Source: Azophilus sp965220425 (lineage in GTDB: Bacteria > Pseudomonadota > Gammaproteobacteria > Pseudomonadales > Azotimanducaceae). From it: 64,000 bases of DNA. The notes under the pieces were generated by a model. That model had not been told where the DNA came from. It saw only the letters and a list, made by a program, of their open reading frames with translations, and ran no database searches. The position numbers were made by a program, and so were the translations under genes. The DNA lies in contig OZ244830.1 of the NCBI GenBank assembly GCA_965220425.1, positions 186,001-250,000 on the forward strand. The letters run 5' to 3'. Below, piece after piece: positions 17,791 through 26,237 of the stretch. Position 1 is the first letter of the stretch. The number at the start of each line of letters is the position of its first letter.

Positions 17791-18049
17791 GAATGAACTA
17801 TATTCGAGCAACTAGCTGAACGCCAGCGCATACCGTCACGGTGCCATGGTGCGATCCAGGTCACCACTGTCACTGGAATCGGCTCGAAGGCGTCGAATTA
17901 AGCCTGATGGAAGCGGGAACGCAGTTTGATAGCATCTCAGGGCAAAACGGTCTTGTTATTGGAAGGGACACATGGCAGCGCGTAGCTGAAACATTCCCTG
18001 GCAACTGTCGCTTTGCCGGATGTTCGGCCCGTAAATTACGCGAAAAAAT

Positions 18050-18721
18050 ATGGAACTGGAAAAACACTCGCTCCAAAGCGCTCCGAAACTCAGGCGGGTT
18101 CAGAGGCGCCAGCTCCGCAACAAAAAGGCCCTGCTGTCGGCTGCTCGGCAACTGATCCACGAAAAAGGCGTCGACACGGCAACGATGCAGGAGATCACAG
18201 AGATTGCCGACGTTGGTGTCGGCACGATGTACAACTATTTCAAGTCCAAGGACGATCTGATCAGGCAGATCGTTCGGGACGACATGGATGATCTGGTTGA
18301 ATGCACGTTGAACTCAAGGGATTCATCTTTCGATCCTGTGCGCCAAGGGGGTTACAACTATTGGTACTTCTTGCAGAAGCTTGCTCAGGATCCGCTATGG
18401 AAACACCTGCTGGCCCGGCCCGGGCTTTTTCTCGAAACGATTTACGACGCCTTGGAGTCAACAGTCCCTAAATCAATATTCTTGAATAGTCTAAACGCGC
18501 TCAATATCGACATTGAACTCACGGACTCTGAGTTCCAACTCGCACGGTGGCAATCCATCGGCGCGCTTACGGCGTTGGGAATGGCGGTACAGAATGGCCG
18601 ACTGGAATACAGTACCGCGCTACTGAACATGGCGACACGCAACATGTATCGCCTGCATGGGCTCGATGAAGAACACATCGAAGAAGCGATGGCCGAATTT
18701 CCGCCCCCGGCACGGGATTGA
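18050..18721 (+). CDS. TetR-family transcriptional regulator
   Basis: The 223-residue protein has an N-terminal TetR helix-turn-helix (about residues 20-70, with QEITEIADVGVGTMYNYFKS and KDDLIRQIV) and a ligand-binding helical C-terminal domain. It is probably the local repressor of the catabolic cluster, because it lies divergent from the metallo-hydrolase/hydratase pair and just upstream of the flavoprotein gene. No clear Shine-Dalgarno precedes the ATG. The palindrome at 14001-14029 is a candidate operator, which is inference. Confidence 0.88.
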   Translation: MELEKHSLQSAPKLRRVQRRQLRNKKALLSAARQLIHEKGVDTATMQEITEIADVGVGTMYNYFKSKDDLIRQIVRDDMDDLVECTLNSRDSSFDPVRQGGYNYWYFLQKLAQDPLWKHLLARPGLFLETIYDALESTVPKSIFLNSLNALNIDIELTDSEFQLARWQSIGALTALGMAVQNGRLEYSTALLNMATRNMYRLHGLDEEHIEEAMAEFPPPARD

Positions 18722-18799
18722 CCGGAGAGAGACAACCCCAAATCCAGCCGCCATTTTTCGTACACTCTAACCAGCGCGCCGCAACCAGGGAGGAAGCCC

Positions 18800-20002
18800 A
18801 TGCAAACGCCGTCGCGTCACCTTGAATCAGGTCCGTCCGCCGATGAGGTCGTGCAAGCTGCCAGGGCGCTTGCCCCGGACCTGGCCGGACGCGCCCGGGA
18901 AACCACCGAAGGGCGCCGCGTCGCTGCCGAAAACGTATACCGCATCAAGCAGGCCCGGCTGCACCAGGTGTTGCTGCCGCGTCGTTGCGGCGGACTCGAA
19001 CTCGACCTGCACACGCACCTGAACGTGGTCGAGGAATTGGCCGCCGGCTGTGGATCGACGGGCTGGTGCACCGGTGTCTGGCACGCGCACACCTGGTTGT
19101 TGGGGCTCTTCGCACGCCAAGCGCAGGATGAGTTCACCGGCGGCACCCCGCAAGCCATCATTTCCGCCGTTATCTCCCCCCGGGGCGAAGCGGGCATCGT
19201 CGACGGTGGCTATCTGCTCAGCGGATTCTGGCCGTTCTGCTCCGGTGTGCATCATTCGGAGTGGGTATTGCTCGGCGCAAGAGTCGTTGACGAAAGGGGC
19301 CATCCCGCCGGGGAAGGACTGATGCTGTTGCCCACTGCAGACGTCGAGATCAAGGATGACTGGTACGTGAACGGCCTTACCGGAACCGGCAGCAACAGCG
19401 TGTCCACAAAGGATGTATTCGTTCCCCGGCACCGCTTTCTGTCCGTTCCGGATGCCGTTCAGGGCAACGCCCCCGGGGCGGGGCTGCATGAGTCCAGCCT
19501 CTACTCCAGCGCCTTCGTTCCCGCACTGGCCCTGTTCCTGTGCGGTCCGGCGTTAGGGATGGCCCGCCATGCGCTCGATGTCTTTTGCGGCAAGCTGCCC
19601 GGCCGGGTCGTCGCCTACACCTTCAACGAGCAACAGGCCGACATGCCCGTCACTCACCTGGAAGTCGCCGAGGCCGCCACCAAGATCGACACGGCCAGAC
19701 TGCTGCTGCACGCGCTCGTGGACACGATGCAGAACTACGCCGGACGCGGCGAACTCATGCCTCTGCGGCAACGCGCCAAGGCGCGCATGGACTGCGCCTA
19801 TGCGGTGCGCCTGTGCATGGAAGCGGCCGAGACCCTGTTTCTCGCCGGCGGTGGCGTTGGGTTGAGTGAAGCAAATCCGTTGCAGGTGGCGGCCCGCGAC
19901 CTGCAGGCCGTCAACATGCACGGCCTCCTGGTACACAAGACCAATCTGGAAATGTATGGCCGCATGCTACTGGGTCTTGAGCCCAATTCGCCGGTGATCT
20001 AA
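18800..20002 (+). CDS. Acyl-CoA-dehydrogenase-fold flavoprotein (class D flavin monooxygenase-like)
   Basis: A 400-residue protein of the acyl-CoA dehydrogenase fold. The segments GCGSTGWCTGVWHAHTWLLG and LLSGFWPFCSGVHHSEWVLL are typical of two-component flavin-dependent hydroxylases such as HsaA or the p-hydroxyphenylacetate C2 enzyme. The conserved catalytic glutamate of true acyl-CoA dehydrogenases is not obvious. Such oxygenases use reduced flavin from a separate reductase, and none is seen in the window. GGGAGG precedes the ATG. The gene follows the TetR regulator by 78 bp. Confidence 0.8.
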   Translation: MQTPSRHLESGPSADEVVQAARALAPDLAGRARETTEGRRVAAENVYRIKQARLHQVLLPRRCGGLELDLHTHLNVVEELAAGCGSTGWCTGVWHAHTWLLGLFARQAQDEFTGGTPQAIISAVISPRGEAGIVDGGYLLSGFWPFCSGVHHSEWVLLGARVVDERGHPAGEGLMLLPTADVEIKDDWYVNGLTGTGSNSVSTKDVFVPRHRFLSVPDAVQGNAPGAGLHESSLYSSAFVPALALFLCGPALGMARHALDVFCGKLPGRVVAYTFNEQQADMPVTHLEVAEAATKIDTARLLLHALVDTMQNYAGRGELMPLRQRAKARMDCAYAVRLCMEAAETLFLAGGGVGLSEANPLQVAARDLQAVNMHGLLVHKTNLEMYGRMLLGLEPNSPVI

Positions 20003-20163
20003 GTGGGCGCCCAGGCAAGAGTTGGTGATGAGGCGTCAGCGGCAAGAACCGCTCACCAGGAACAACGGCGGCATCAATCACCAAGTAACCGACTACACTT
20101 TGTTTTCTGCTGCCGAGTTGTTCGAAGGTTGGGGTCCATTGCATCCTCGGCCGGCCCCGGCTC

Positions 20164-20283
20164 GGCGATCTCGCCGCCTTGTGACGAACGCTTCGAGCAC
20201 CTCGCCTTCGTGGTCGATGGCGCGCCACAGGTAGTGGAGCTCGCCATTGATCCGGACAAAAACCTCATCGAGGCGCCAGCCTG
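20164..20283 (-). pseudogene. IS6-family transposase remnant
   Basis: The minus strand encodes LDEVFVRINGELHYLWRAID followed by HEGEVLEAFVTRRRDRR, almost identical to residues about 77-115 of the intact IS6 transposase at 62650-63348. Only this internal piece remains. The rest of 20003-20460 shows no gene or other feature that I recognise. Confidence 0.8.
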
Positions 20284-20460
20284 GTGGGCAAGACCTGGCT
20301 GATGACGTGGTTCGGATAATCCGTCTACCAAAACCACGCCTGGACCGGACGATCGACGAAATAACGAGGGACCAGACCTCCTGATCGCGGGAAAAGGTTG
20401 ACAAAAGACTCGACTTTTCACCCGCCGACCGCTCTCTCGCCCGTCTGAGAAATCGCCTCG

Positions 20461-21531
20461 TTAGATGCTCACTTCATAGTACAGGTTACCTGGATCATCG
20501 AAGTCGTGCTGCCGAAAGCGGCTGAAGCCCGCCTCCCGCACCATCGATTCCGCCACGACCGGATTGAATCCCAGGGTGCCCAGTCCGGCGCCGCCGGGTT
20601 CGGAAAGCGCTGACGACATGCAGGCGGACACGGAAAAGCCATAGAACATCGCCAGCAGGGGGTTGCGCCTGTTTTCCTTGAAGTCCGGGGTGCTGCGGAT
20701 GTCCTTGATGAGCCAGGCGCCGTCCGGTTTCAATGCCCGGCGAATGGCGGCAATCACTTCGGATGGGCGGGTCATGTCGTGCAGACAGTCGAACGTGATC
20801 ATGAAGTCATAGGTCGCATCCCGGGGCAGCGCCTCGCCGCCCGCCACGAACACATTCAGGTTGCCGAGGTTCCGCGCCGCTATCTTCTCCCGGCAGCGAT
20901 CGATGGCGTGGACGCTCGGGTCATACCCATGAAACTCCGAGTTGGGAAAAGCCTCGGCCATGGCGGCGACAGCCAGCCCGCCACCGCAACCGACATCCGC
21001 GGCAACCGCCCCTCGCTTCAGCTTGTCGACCACCCCGTCAAGAGCCGGCAGGATCTGTGGAACCAGCGCTTGACGCACCCATGGGCCGAGCATGCGTTCC
21101 GTGCGGTGGGCCGCGTTCGGACCCAACGCCTCATAGGAGAGGCCAATTCCGGTGCGGAACGCGTCTACCAGCTTGTCCACGGTTTCGGGCGGGACAAGGT
21201 CGCTGAACGCGCCGGCGGCAAAGGCCAGGCTGTTCTCTTCATCCGCCAGCACCGCCGCCCCGACCGGATCGAGTTCAAAAAGCTCGCCGGTTCCGGATTC
21301 CAGCAACCGCGCCGCCGCCTGGCCGCGCAGCCACTCGAGCAGCCAGCGTTCGTGCAGCCCGGTCTTCTCGGCCAGTTGCGCGGCACTGACCGGGCCGGCG
21401 CCGGTCAATGCCCGGTAGAGCCCCAGCCGGTCGCCGATGTGAATCATCAGCGCAACCATCTCGCCCTGCTTGAAGCTCCAGACGTTTAAGGCGTAACGCT
21501 TGAGATCGTCGGGGTCGATTCGCGCTGTCAT
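20461..21531 (-). CDS. SAM-dependent methyltransferase with N-terminal winged helix
   Basis: The protein, about 356 residues, has an N-terminal winged-helix dimerisation region (VSAAQLAEKTGLHERWLLEW, then LRGQAAARLLE) and a class I methyltransferase domain with SAM motif I VAADVGCGGGLAVAAMAEAF, EFHGYDPS and MITFDCLHDM. This is the layout of small-molecule methyltransferases and of the related Rv2258c-like group. I took ATG 21531; ATG 21543 is close by. Its product class is unknown. It follows the flavoprotein region in the opposite orientation. Confidence 0.85.
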   Translation of the reverse strand: MTARIDPDDLKRYALNVWSFKQGEMVALMIHIGDRLGLYRALTGAGPVSAAQLAEKTGLHERWLLEWLRGQAAARLLESGTGELFELDPVGAAVLADEENSLAFAAGAFSDLVPPETVDKLVDAFRTGIGLSYEALGPNAAHRTERMLGPWVRQALVPQILPALDGVVDKLKRGAVAADVGCGGGLAVAAMAEAFPNSEFHGYDPSVHAIDRCREKIAARNLGNLNVFVAGGEALPRDATYDFMITFDCLHDMTRPSEVIAAIRRALKPDGAWLIKDIRSTPDFKENRRNPLLAMFYGFSVSACMSSALSEPGGAGLGTLGFNPVVAESMVREAGFSRFRQHDFDDPGNLYYEVSI

Positions 21532-21584
21532 GGTAACGGGCATCCTTGCGATGAACAGGAGCATACCACCTGCCAGAGACCTTT

Positions 21585-21876
21585 AACCCGCATATTGCAC
21601 CAAGGGCCGCGATGATCGCGCTGGATTTTCTGGTCCACATGCGAGAGGCAAGCCCCTCGCGCTCCCCGGCTGAGGGCTACATGCGCGCGCACGCGAGCTG
21701 AAAGCATAGCCACGCCTATGGTGTAGGGAGCATGTGCGCGCATACGGGTAAAAGCCCGGCGAGGGCGCGGCCAGCGCGGTCTGTAACGCTACAGAAAGCC
21801 GAAAAGTGCAATAAAGGTGAGCGAAATCAAATGACATTCGTCAACTCGACCAGCGGCTTGTTGCAATATGCGGGTT
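21585..21876. repeat. Palindromic repeat element B1 (MITE-like)
   Basis: About 292 bp bounded by the inverted ends aacccgcatattgcacca and cttgttgcaatatgcgggtt. Ends of the same type bound 24308-24403 and 41538-41680. The inside holds the short block aagggccgcgatgatcgcgc, shared with B2, and a module with cctcgcgctccccggctgag, shared in reverse with elements at 30.2 and 46.7 kb. At the right edge atgcgggttaacccgcat forms an 18-nt perfect palindrome. No coding sequence is evident. Confidence 0.75.
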
Positions 21877-21906
21877 AACCCGCATGCGGCCCCGGGCAAG
21901 TCGCCG

Positions 21907-22845
21907 TCAGGCTCGCTGCGCGGGGCTCGCGGTGTCCGGAAAGATGCAGGTGGGGCATCCCGGATCCGCTCTGGCGGCGTCTTCCTCCGTCTGGTACTGC
22001 GGTGTGCCGAGACGTTTGCTACGGGCGTCCTCCCCGGCGCCTTCGCTACCGCCTCCCTCCGTTCGCATCACACCGTCTTTCCAGTCGTCGGTATCCGCCC
22101 AGCGGTAGGGCAGATCGACGATCTCGCCCGGCGCCCCGGCATCGCGCAGCCTCGCCAGCGCCGCACGCATGACCTCCCGCTGCATCGCCGCGTCGCCCGC
22201 CTTCCCCGCCGTGCGGCCGAGCGGGAAGTCCAGGTAGACCGCGCGGGGGACGAAGGCCGCGCGCGTGATCGAGTACGCGCTCGACAGGCTGACCGTGGCG
22301 ATGCCCCGCCGCTCGACTTCGCGCGCGATCAGTCCCACGGACTGATGGCACACGGGTCAGACCGGAACCAGGATCGCGACGTCGACGCCGTCGGAACAGA
22401 GGCGTTCGGCGAGCGCCGGCGCCAGCACGTCGCGCACCTTGCGCACCGAGTAGATGCCGCCCATGAACGTGTAGGCGCGCGGCGCCAGGTCGCCGATCTC
22501 TCCGCGCTCGCGCAGGTGGCGCAACGCCTCCAGCGGAAAGACCGCGTTCGGGTCCGCCCGCGCATCGGTCAGGTCGTAGGCGAAGTGCGTGACCCGCAGC
22601 CGGTCGGGGCGCGTGTTTGTGTCGATCTCCCGATAGCTGAGGTCGTCCCGATGATGGAACGCAATCTGGCCCTGCACGTAAATGCCCCCCGAGGCCACGA
22701 GACCGACGCGCCACTCATGCATCGGCGCCTCGACGCGCGTGAATGCGGGGGGCTCCGTCTCCACGACCCAGCGGTAGGCGGGATAGCCGAGGGCCGAATA
22801 CTGCTCCCGCGTACGCTCGATGTAGTCCACAGGCCCTCGCGTCAT
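21907..22845 (-). CDS. GrdB/PrdB-like reductase family protein, probable selenoprotein (UxxC)
   Basis: Read through an in-frame TGA at 22357-22359, the gene encodes 312 residues of the glycine/sarcosine/betaine/D-proline reductase selenoprotein B family. The N-terminal half starts at MTRGPVDYIERTREQY and continues through VGLVASGGIYVQ and GRAYTFMGGIYSV-like segments to ILVPV. The TGA follows, then PVCHQSVGLIAREVERRGI, giving U163-P-V-C166-H. In this family the redox centre after the VPxx strand is UxxC, and coding continues in frame to TCIFPDTASP. The anaerobic reductase partners are absent, so a stand-alone thiol-selenol redox role is more likely than amino-acid reduction. A hairpin lies 18 nt after the TGA. 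Confidence 0.87.
22328..22356 (-). promoter_or_regulatory. Candidate bacterial SECIS element (GrdB-like gene)
   Basis: On the minus strand the arms ATCAGTCC (22346-22339) and GGACTGAT (22335-22328) pair perfectly over 8 bp around the loop GTG (22338-22336). The loop starts exactly 18 nt after the TGA and begins with G, matching the spacing and loop rule of bacterial SECIS elements. The AhpD-like gene has the same 18-nt spacing. Confidence 0.72.
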
Positions 22846-23011
22846 GCCGCTTGTCCTCCGCGCTCCGCCGCCTCTTCCCGCATTCCGGGCCGCGGCGGCC
22901 ATTGCGTCAATATTGCCCCAGGCAGCGGTTGCGCGTCACCCTGCGAACCAGGCGGTTTGCATTCGCCGGGACTCATGACACCATGCCACCTCCCCGATTG
23001 AAGAAGCGGGC

Positions 23012-23611
23012 ATGAACGTACGCGAGCGCATGCGCGCGGTACTCCAGGCGGAAGCCGAAGCCATCATGGCGGTTGCGGTCACCGACGAGTTTGTCCGCGC
23101 CGTGGATTGCCTGGCCGCCTGCTCCGGCAAAGTGTTGACAACCGGCATCGGCAAGGCCGGCCATATCGCGCGCAAATTCGCCGCGACCCTGTGCTCGACG
23201 GCGACGCCCGCGGATTTCGTCCATCCGGCCGAAGCGGCCCACGGCGATCTGGGGCTGGTCGGCCGTGACGACGTGGTGGTCGCTTTCTCGACCAGCGGCA
23301 AAAGCCGCGAGGTGCTGGAACTGCTGGAAATGGCCCGGCGCCTGGGCGTCGCCAACGTGATTGGCGTGACTTCCCACCCCGATTCGGAGCTGCGGGCGCT
23401 TTCCGACCTGGTCCTCGACATGGGTACAATCGAAGAGCCCTGTCCTCTCGGCCTGACACCCAGCGCCAGCATGGCCGTCATGCTCGCAATCGGCGATGCG
23501 ATCGCGCTCTCACTCATGGAAGTGAAGGGAGTCACGACCGAAGAGTGGGGGCTCCGCCACCACGGCGGCTATCTCGGCCGCCGGGCGCGTACCGACAATA
23601 TCCCGCGCTGA
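23012..23611 (+). CDS. SIS-domain sugar isomerase (KpsF/GutQ-like)
   Basis: The 199-residue protein is a single SIS domain: LTTGIGKAGHIARKFAATL, AEAAHGDLGLV, AFSTSGKSREVLELLEMARR, and a tail with CPLGLTPSASMAVMLAIGDA. These residues match the isomerase domain of D-arabinose-5-phosphate isomerases (KdsD, KpsF, GutQ), which supply Kdo precursor. The usual pair of C-terminal CBS domains is missing, and the gene ends naturally. Single-domain forms are known. It stands alone, divergent from the GrdB-like gene. Confidence 0.85.
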   Translation: MNVRERMRAVLQAEAEAIMAVAVTDEFVRAVDCLAACSGKVLTTGIGKAGHIARKFAATLCSTATPADFVHPAEAAHGDLGLVGRDDVVVAFSTSGKSREVLELLEMARRLGVANVIGVTSHPDSELRALSDLVLDMGTIEEPCPLGLTPSASMAVMLAIGDAIALSLMEVKGVTTEEWGLRHHGGYLGRRARTDNIPR

Positions 23612-23689
23612 CCCGCCCACGCCTTGCGGGTATTTTTCGCCGGCCCTGTCCTCGTTCGGGCGAGCCGGTCCCGGCGCTACGTGCGGATC

Positions 23690-23808
23690 TAGCCCGCATC
23701 GCTCACCAACTTCCTGCTGCGGACGCCGATGCATCGCGTAAGCGCGGCCGTGCTCCCTCTGGGCGCCTCGACGCCCTCGCGACGAAAGTTGGTGAGCGAT
23801 GCGGACTA
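23690..23808. repeat. Palindromic repeat element A1 (MITE-like)
   Basis: A 119-bp element starting tagcccgcatcgctcaccaa and ending ttggtgagcgatgcggacta, with inverted arms of about 25 bp. Related elements or half-elements are at 41483-41530, 44642-44823, 46667-46830, 58742-58762 and 59962-60004. It has no coding content. Confidence 0.8.
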
Positions 23809-23818
23809 GCGACTCTCT

Positions 23819-24190
23819 CTATTCCGGAGTCAGGCGCAGGCGCAGCAGGTCGCCGTCCGGTGCAAAACCGGCCAGCGCGAACATCGACGTGCCCGGATCG
23901 CGGGCGGCGACGATTTCCCGGGCGCCCTTGGTCTCGCAGACGCCGATGGCATGGCGCAGCAGCCAACTGCCGAGGCCCTGCCTGCGATAGGGCGGCGCCA
24001 CCGCCACGACATCGATGCGGAACTCCACCCGGGAGACCGGATGCACCGCATAGACGCCAACGACCTCGCCGCCGAGCTTGGCGACCCGAACCCATTCCGG
24101 GTCGATATCGTCCGCCGGCAGCAGTTCCCAGGGTATCTCGTCCCGATAGGCGCGAAAGACGGGAACCTTGCGGGGATCGAGGCGGCTCAC
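23819..24190 (-). CDS. GNAT-family N-acetyltransferase
   Basis: A 123-residue acetyltransferase domain with the acetyl-CoA binding motif A VVAVAPPYRRQGLGSWLLRH and a typical C-terminal strand (GTSMFALAGFAPDGDLLRLR). GNAT proteins of this size acetylate small amines or protein N-termini; the substrate cannot be told. It lies between two palindromic elements and is probably monocistronic. Confidence 0.85.
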   Translation of the reverse strand: MSRLDPRKVPVFRAYRDEIPWELLPADDIDPEWVRVAKLGGEVVGVYAVHPVSRVEFRIDVVAVAPPYRRQGLGSWLLRHAIGVCETKGAREIVAARDPGTSMFALAGFAPDGDLLRLRLTPE

Positions 24191-24307
24191 AATTCCTCTC
24201 GATCACGGACAAAGGGCGACCGATTCTTCACGTTCGAGCCCGGCGGCCACCCACGACGGCAAGCCCGCCCGGAAGCCACTCATAATCAGGCCCGCTGGGC
24301 AACAGTT

Positions 24308-24403
24308 ATCCCGCATATCGCACCAAGGGCCGCAATGATCGCGCAGGATCTTGCCCGAAGACATTCTTCAACTCGACAAGCGGCCTGGTGCAGTATGCGG
24401 GTC
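24308..24403. repeat. Palindromic repeat element B2 (short form)
   Basis: About 96 bp bounded by cccgcatatcgcaccaaggg on the left and ggcctggtgcagtatgcggg on the right. It shares its ends and the block aagggccgcaatgatcgcgc with B1 but lacks the long middle part, so it looks like an internally deleted copy. It lies between the GNAT and TauD-like genes. Confidence 0.7.
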
Positions 24404-24434
24404 AGTTCCATGAGCGGCATCGCCTCGCCCGCCT

Positions 24435-25262
24435 TCACCGGGGGCGGTCTCCCGCGATGGTCACGCGGTGCAGCTTGCGGTGCTGGGGAAAGAAATCGTT
24501 GACCGGCTTGTGCTGCACCGAGCGGTTGTCCCAGATCGCCGCGGTATGGGGCTCCCAGCACAGGCGCACCGTGAACTCGGGCGTGACCGTGTGCCGGTAC
24601 AGGAAATTCAGGATGTCCCGGCTCTCCGACGCCGTCAGCCCTTCGATACGGGTGGTGAACAGCGGATTGACATAAATCGCCCTGGCGCCGGTTTCGGGAT
24701 GCGTGCGGATGACCGGGTGGCTGACCGGCGGGTTGGCCGCGAGCGCGTCCGCCAGGCGTTCCTCGCCGCCGGGTTCCGCCAGGCTTTCCCGGAATCCGTG
24801 GCGGAAGTCGTGCACCGCCTCCAAGTTCTCGAGCAGTCGCTGCATGGGAGCCGACAGCGCGGCATGGGCCGCCACCGCGCTGGCCCAGAGCGTATCCCCG
24901 CCGTAATCAGGAATGATCTGGCCGTGCAGCAAGGTGAAGGTGGGCGGGGTAGCGCTGAAGGTCATGTCCGAGTGCCACTCTTCGATCTTCGAGGGCGCCT
25001 CCGGCGTGCTCTCCAGAATCTGCACATCCTCGGTATCCGGCGCCAGCCGGTAAGCCGGGTGGCCGAGTACCGGGCCGAAGCGCCTGGCAAAGGCCTGGAA
25101 ATCGAGCGATTCGATATGCTGCCCGCGGAAAAACAGCACTTCGTGCTCCAGGGCGAGCCCGTGCAGCTTCGCAAACAGCCCGCCGTCGCGCGCAACATCC
25201 GCAAGCGATATCCCCCTAACGTACGCGCCCAGCGCACCGGCCGCTTTCCGAACCTCGAGCAT
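24435..25262 (-). CDS. TauD/TfdA-family 2-oxoglutarate-dependent dioxygenase
   Basis: The 275-residue protein has the TauD fold. The iron ligands are HxD in WHSDMTFSATPPTFTLL and a distal His in WDNRSVQHKPVNDFF, and the 2-oxoglutarate arginine lies in HRVTIAGDRP. The N-terminal part (ALEHEVLFFRGQ) is also typical. The family oxidises taurine, 2,4-D, alkyl sulfates and other small acids. I place the start at ATG 25262, divergent from the aldolase gene 200 bp away. The frame runs open well beyond this start, but only as an antisense shadow of the aldolase gene. A sulfonate role would fit the sulfur genes nearby but is inference. Confidence 0.88.
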   Translation of the reverse strand: MLEVRKAAGALGAYVRGISLADVARDGGLFAKLHGLALEHEVLFFRGQHIESLDFQAFARRFGPVLGHPAYRLAPDTEDVQILESTPEAPSKIEEWHSDMTFSATPPTFTLLHGQIIPDYGGDTLWASAVAAHAALSAPMQRLLENLEAVHDFRHGFRESLAEPGGEERLADALAANPPVSHPVIRTHPETGARAIYVNPLFTTRIEGLTASESRDILNFLYRHTVTPEFTVRLCWEPHTAAIWDNRSVQHKPVNDFFPQHRKLHRVTIAGDRPR

Positions 25263-25463
25263 GATGCAACAATCCCTGTACGATACCTGGATGCAACCGT
25301 TCGGAATGTCGGCGTTCCGGCTGCTCTCGTCAAGAGCCTGTGGGAACCCGGGGCGGATTCGGTTCCGCCAACCGGCCCCATACGGGGCCCGGGCGGACGG
25401 GGCCAAGAGCCGGCATGCGGATTCCGAACCAAGGACATCCGGGCGCATAGCGGAATCTGAACG

Positions 25464-26237
25464 ATGCCGGAAGCCGAAGGCGCCATTCAATTCGCGTTCG
25501 ACCTGAAACCCGGTCGGGGACCGGGCGTGCAGGCGGACGTTGTTGAGCCGCTTCTGGCATGGCGCACCGTATTGCGCCGGCTGCACCTGCTCGGCCAGTC
25601 GCCGGAACGCTACGGCGGCTTGGGCTACGGAAACCTGAGCGTTCGCGACCCCGGCCGCCCCGGAGAATTCATCGTAACGGCCAGCCAGACAAGCGGCATC
25701 GAGCACCTGCGCGCCGATGGCCTCTGCCGCATTCGCGAGTTCGATCTGGAACGGTTCTGGGTTGCCGCCGAGGGCTTGCAACCGCCATCGTCGGAAAGCC
25801 TTACCCACGCCATGATCTATGACGCCGACCCCGGCGTGCGGTGGGTATTCCACGCCCACAGTCCCGAGATCCGGCGCCAGGCCAACGCACTCGGAATGCC
25901 CGCCACGGGCGCGGATGTCGCCTACGGTTCCCCGCCGATGGCCTGCGCAGTCGTACGATTGCTGGCTTCCCGGCCAGAGCGGCCCCTGGTATTCGTGACC
26001 CTCGGTCACGAGGACGGGGTCTTTGCCTGTGGTTCCAGCGCCGGGGAGACGGGATCGAGCCTTGTCGACCACCTGGCGCGAAGTCTCCGCCCGGCACCGG
26101 CGCTGCAAGCGCCCGACCCCCGCGAAGAGGACTCCCAATCCGCCCGCCGCGACGAACAGGCTCGGCATTCGACCGCCGGGCAGGAGGCCCCATCGGCACA
26201 GGCCGCCGCTGTTCGGAACGATCGGAGGCACCCGTGA
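25464..26237 (+). CDS. Class II aldolase/adducin-family protein (MtnB-like)
   Basis: A 257-residue class II aldolase fold protein with the metal-binding residues in WVFHAHSPEI (HxH) and VFVTLGHEDGVFACG (third His) and a candidate acidic residue in SSESLTHAM. The last 40 residues are a low-complexity, charged extension. It overlaps the mtnA gene by 3 bp and therefore may act as methylthioribulose-1-phosphate dehydratase, the enzyme that follows MtnA in methionine salvage. The sequence alone does not separate that from fuculose- or ribulose-phosphate aldolases. Confidence 0.8.
   Translation: MPEAEGAIQFAFDLKPGRGPGVQADVVEPLLAWRTVLRRLHLLGQSPERYGGLGYGNLSVRDPGRPGEFIVTASQTSGIEHLRADGLCRIREFDLERFWVAAEGLQPPSSESLTHAMIYDADPGVRWVFHAHSPEIRRQANALGMPATGADVAYGSPPMACAVVRLLASRPERPLVFVTLGHEDGVFACGSSAGETGSSLVDHLARSLRPAPALQAPDPREEDSQSARRDEQARHSTAGQEAPSAQAAAVRNDRRHP

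Noticed and set aside
21907..22353. Treating the two halves of the GrdB-like gene as two separate small genes
   Set aside because: The second half has no start signal of its own, begins in the middle of a conserved motif and is in the same frame directly after the TGA.
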